NCBI RefSeq assembly: GCF_905475395.1
Contig: NC_058342.1
Location: forward strand, 16,526,640-16,590,639
Source of the DNA: Chrysoperla carnea
Lineage: Eukaryota > Arthropoda > Insecta > Neuroptera > Chrysopidae
DNA: 64,000 nucleotides
Reading direction: 5' to 3'
Shown here: one piece after another, positions 63,041 through 64,000 of the stretch
Position numbering within the stretch: position 1 is the first letter of the stretch
How the letters are laid out: every line of letters begins with the position of its first letter
Made by a program: the position numbers and the translations under genes
The notes under the pieces: model-generated
Seen by the model: the letters and a program-made list of their open reading frames with translations, nothing else
Databases searched by the model: none
Told to the model about the DNA's origin: nothing

Positions 63041-64000
63041 AAATTATGACTAATTTTGACATTTATATACTTGAAAACGATATTATTAACAAAATTGCGG
63101 AACCGATTCACGCCTCATTTTAGAGCTATTGCCAGCAACGCGTTCTAAACAATGTGTTTTTTTTATACACTTTAAGTAAAATCCCCTTAAGAATATTTGC
63201 TATAAAGGCTTCCAATATTAATTAGTCATATTTTCCTTAAAAACAATCTTCCTAAACCGCGTTAAATATCCGTAAGTAGGCTGCCGTCATGTCCACCATA
63301 TAAGATTTAGAATGACGTTAATACAAAAACATGTTCTTAAGTAGTTTTGTTTGAAAAAATTTTATGTTTTTGGCTAAGCCCAAAATTGCATAAAAATCAT
63401 CAAACAGTTAAAAAGAAACATTAAATGAGAAAAAAATATAGCTTTAATTATGGAGATCAGCTGATCCCGAATTTTTTTTATTATTTTATGCTGAAACTAC
63501 CTTACTAGTATCTGTAATTATTTTAAAAATACAACAACAAAAATGGTCGTTAAAATAAATTAATTATGTAAGTAATGTTTCGTAAATAGTTTTGCAATAC
63601 ATATTTTATTCGCATTAAGAATGTATGAGCATGACAACAATGTTTGATTTAAAGGCTCAAAATTTGTTTGTAGGTAGTCTTTTACTCAAAGAATATGTGG
63701 TTAAAATTTCAGCTTAGGTATCCGTGCAAATTTTTAAGAAAAAAGTCATTAAAAATCGATATAAAATACATTGGCTCTTATGGAGGAATCTCAAAAAACG
63801 ACATATTTTGGAAGTTTTTGATAATTTTCATTTGGAATGAATGAAAACAAATTTAAAAAAAACTTTTTAATAGAAAGTAAACATATTAGCAATGAATTAG
63901 AAAAGAAAAAAACTAAGTGTCACCGACCATATAAGGGATGTAAGAGCAGGGTAGATTAAGGGTTGAAATTATTTTATATATGAATTTTGTTATAACTTCA
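63041..64000. other. Intergenic to the window end, no gene seen
   Basis: AT-rich; no domain, repeat family or RNA gene recognised. Confidence 0.4.

Overview
The window is AT-rich, repeat-dense eukaryotic DNA, most likely from an insect. The evidence is one intact gene with small GT-AG introns coding for an animal Cullin-2, a tandem C2H2 zinc-finger gene, an exon that looks like the end of an insect gustatory receptor, and many non-LTR, hAT, pogo-like, Helitron-like and foldback elements. I cannot assign the order. There are no rRNA genes, CRISPR arrays or bacterial features, and I recognised no tRNA.

Layout. 1-1684 is intergenic. 1685-9462 is bounded by long inverted repeats built from ~360-bp tandem sub-repeats and flanked by a perfect 9-bp direct repeat (CTGATATAC). 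This looks like one Foldback-type transposon of about 7.8 kb. Inside it are a 5'-truncated non-LTR retrotransposon (3303-4397, minus), an intact 16-finger zinc-finger ORF (4986-6455, plus) and an orphan gustatory-receptor-like last exon (7823-7963, plus). 9472-19115 is nested palindromes and pogo-like remnants.

19140-33594 (minus) is the complete Cullin-2 gene: ten coding exons joined in frame, 746 codons, all introns GT-AG, neddylation lysine present at about residue 690. Its introns hold a hAT element with target-site duplication (intron 4), two decayed non-LTR RNase H fragments (introns 5 and 3), a near-perfect ~785-bp palindrome (intron 9), an inverted-repeat element (intron 6) and a relative of a satellite-bearing foldback (intron 2).

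33595-64000 holds no gene I can support. It contains MITEs with clear inverted termini, a decayed pogo-like transposase (42075-42400, minus), Helitron-like dispersed repeats, a (CA)n microsatellite and a large foldback (about 50800-52480) whose loop is a 96-bp tandem array in head-to-head orientation.

The genes do not form a pathway. Cullin-2 is a housekeeping scaffold of a RING ubiquitin ligase. The zinc-finger gene and the receptor-like exon are the cargo of, or host DNA caught between, the arms of the Foldback-like element. Coordinates of the Cullin-2 exons are exact to the splice sites as I read them; edges of decayed repeats are approximate.
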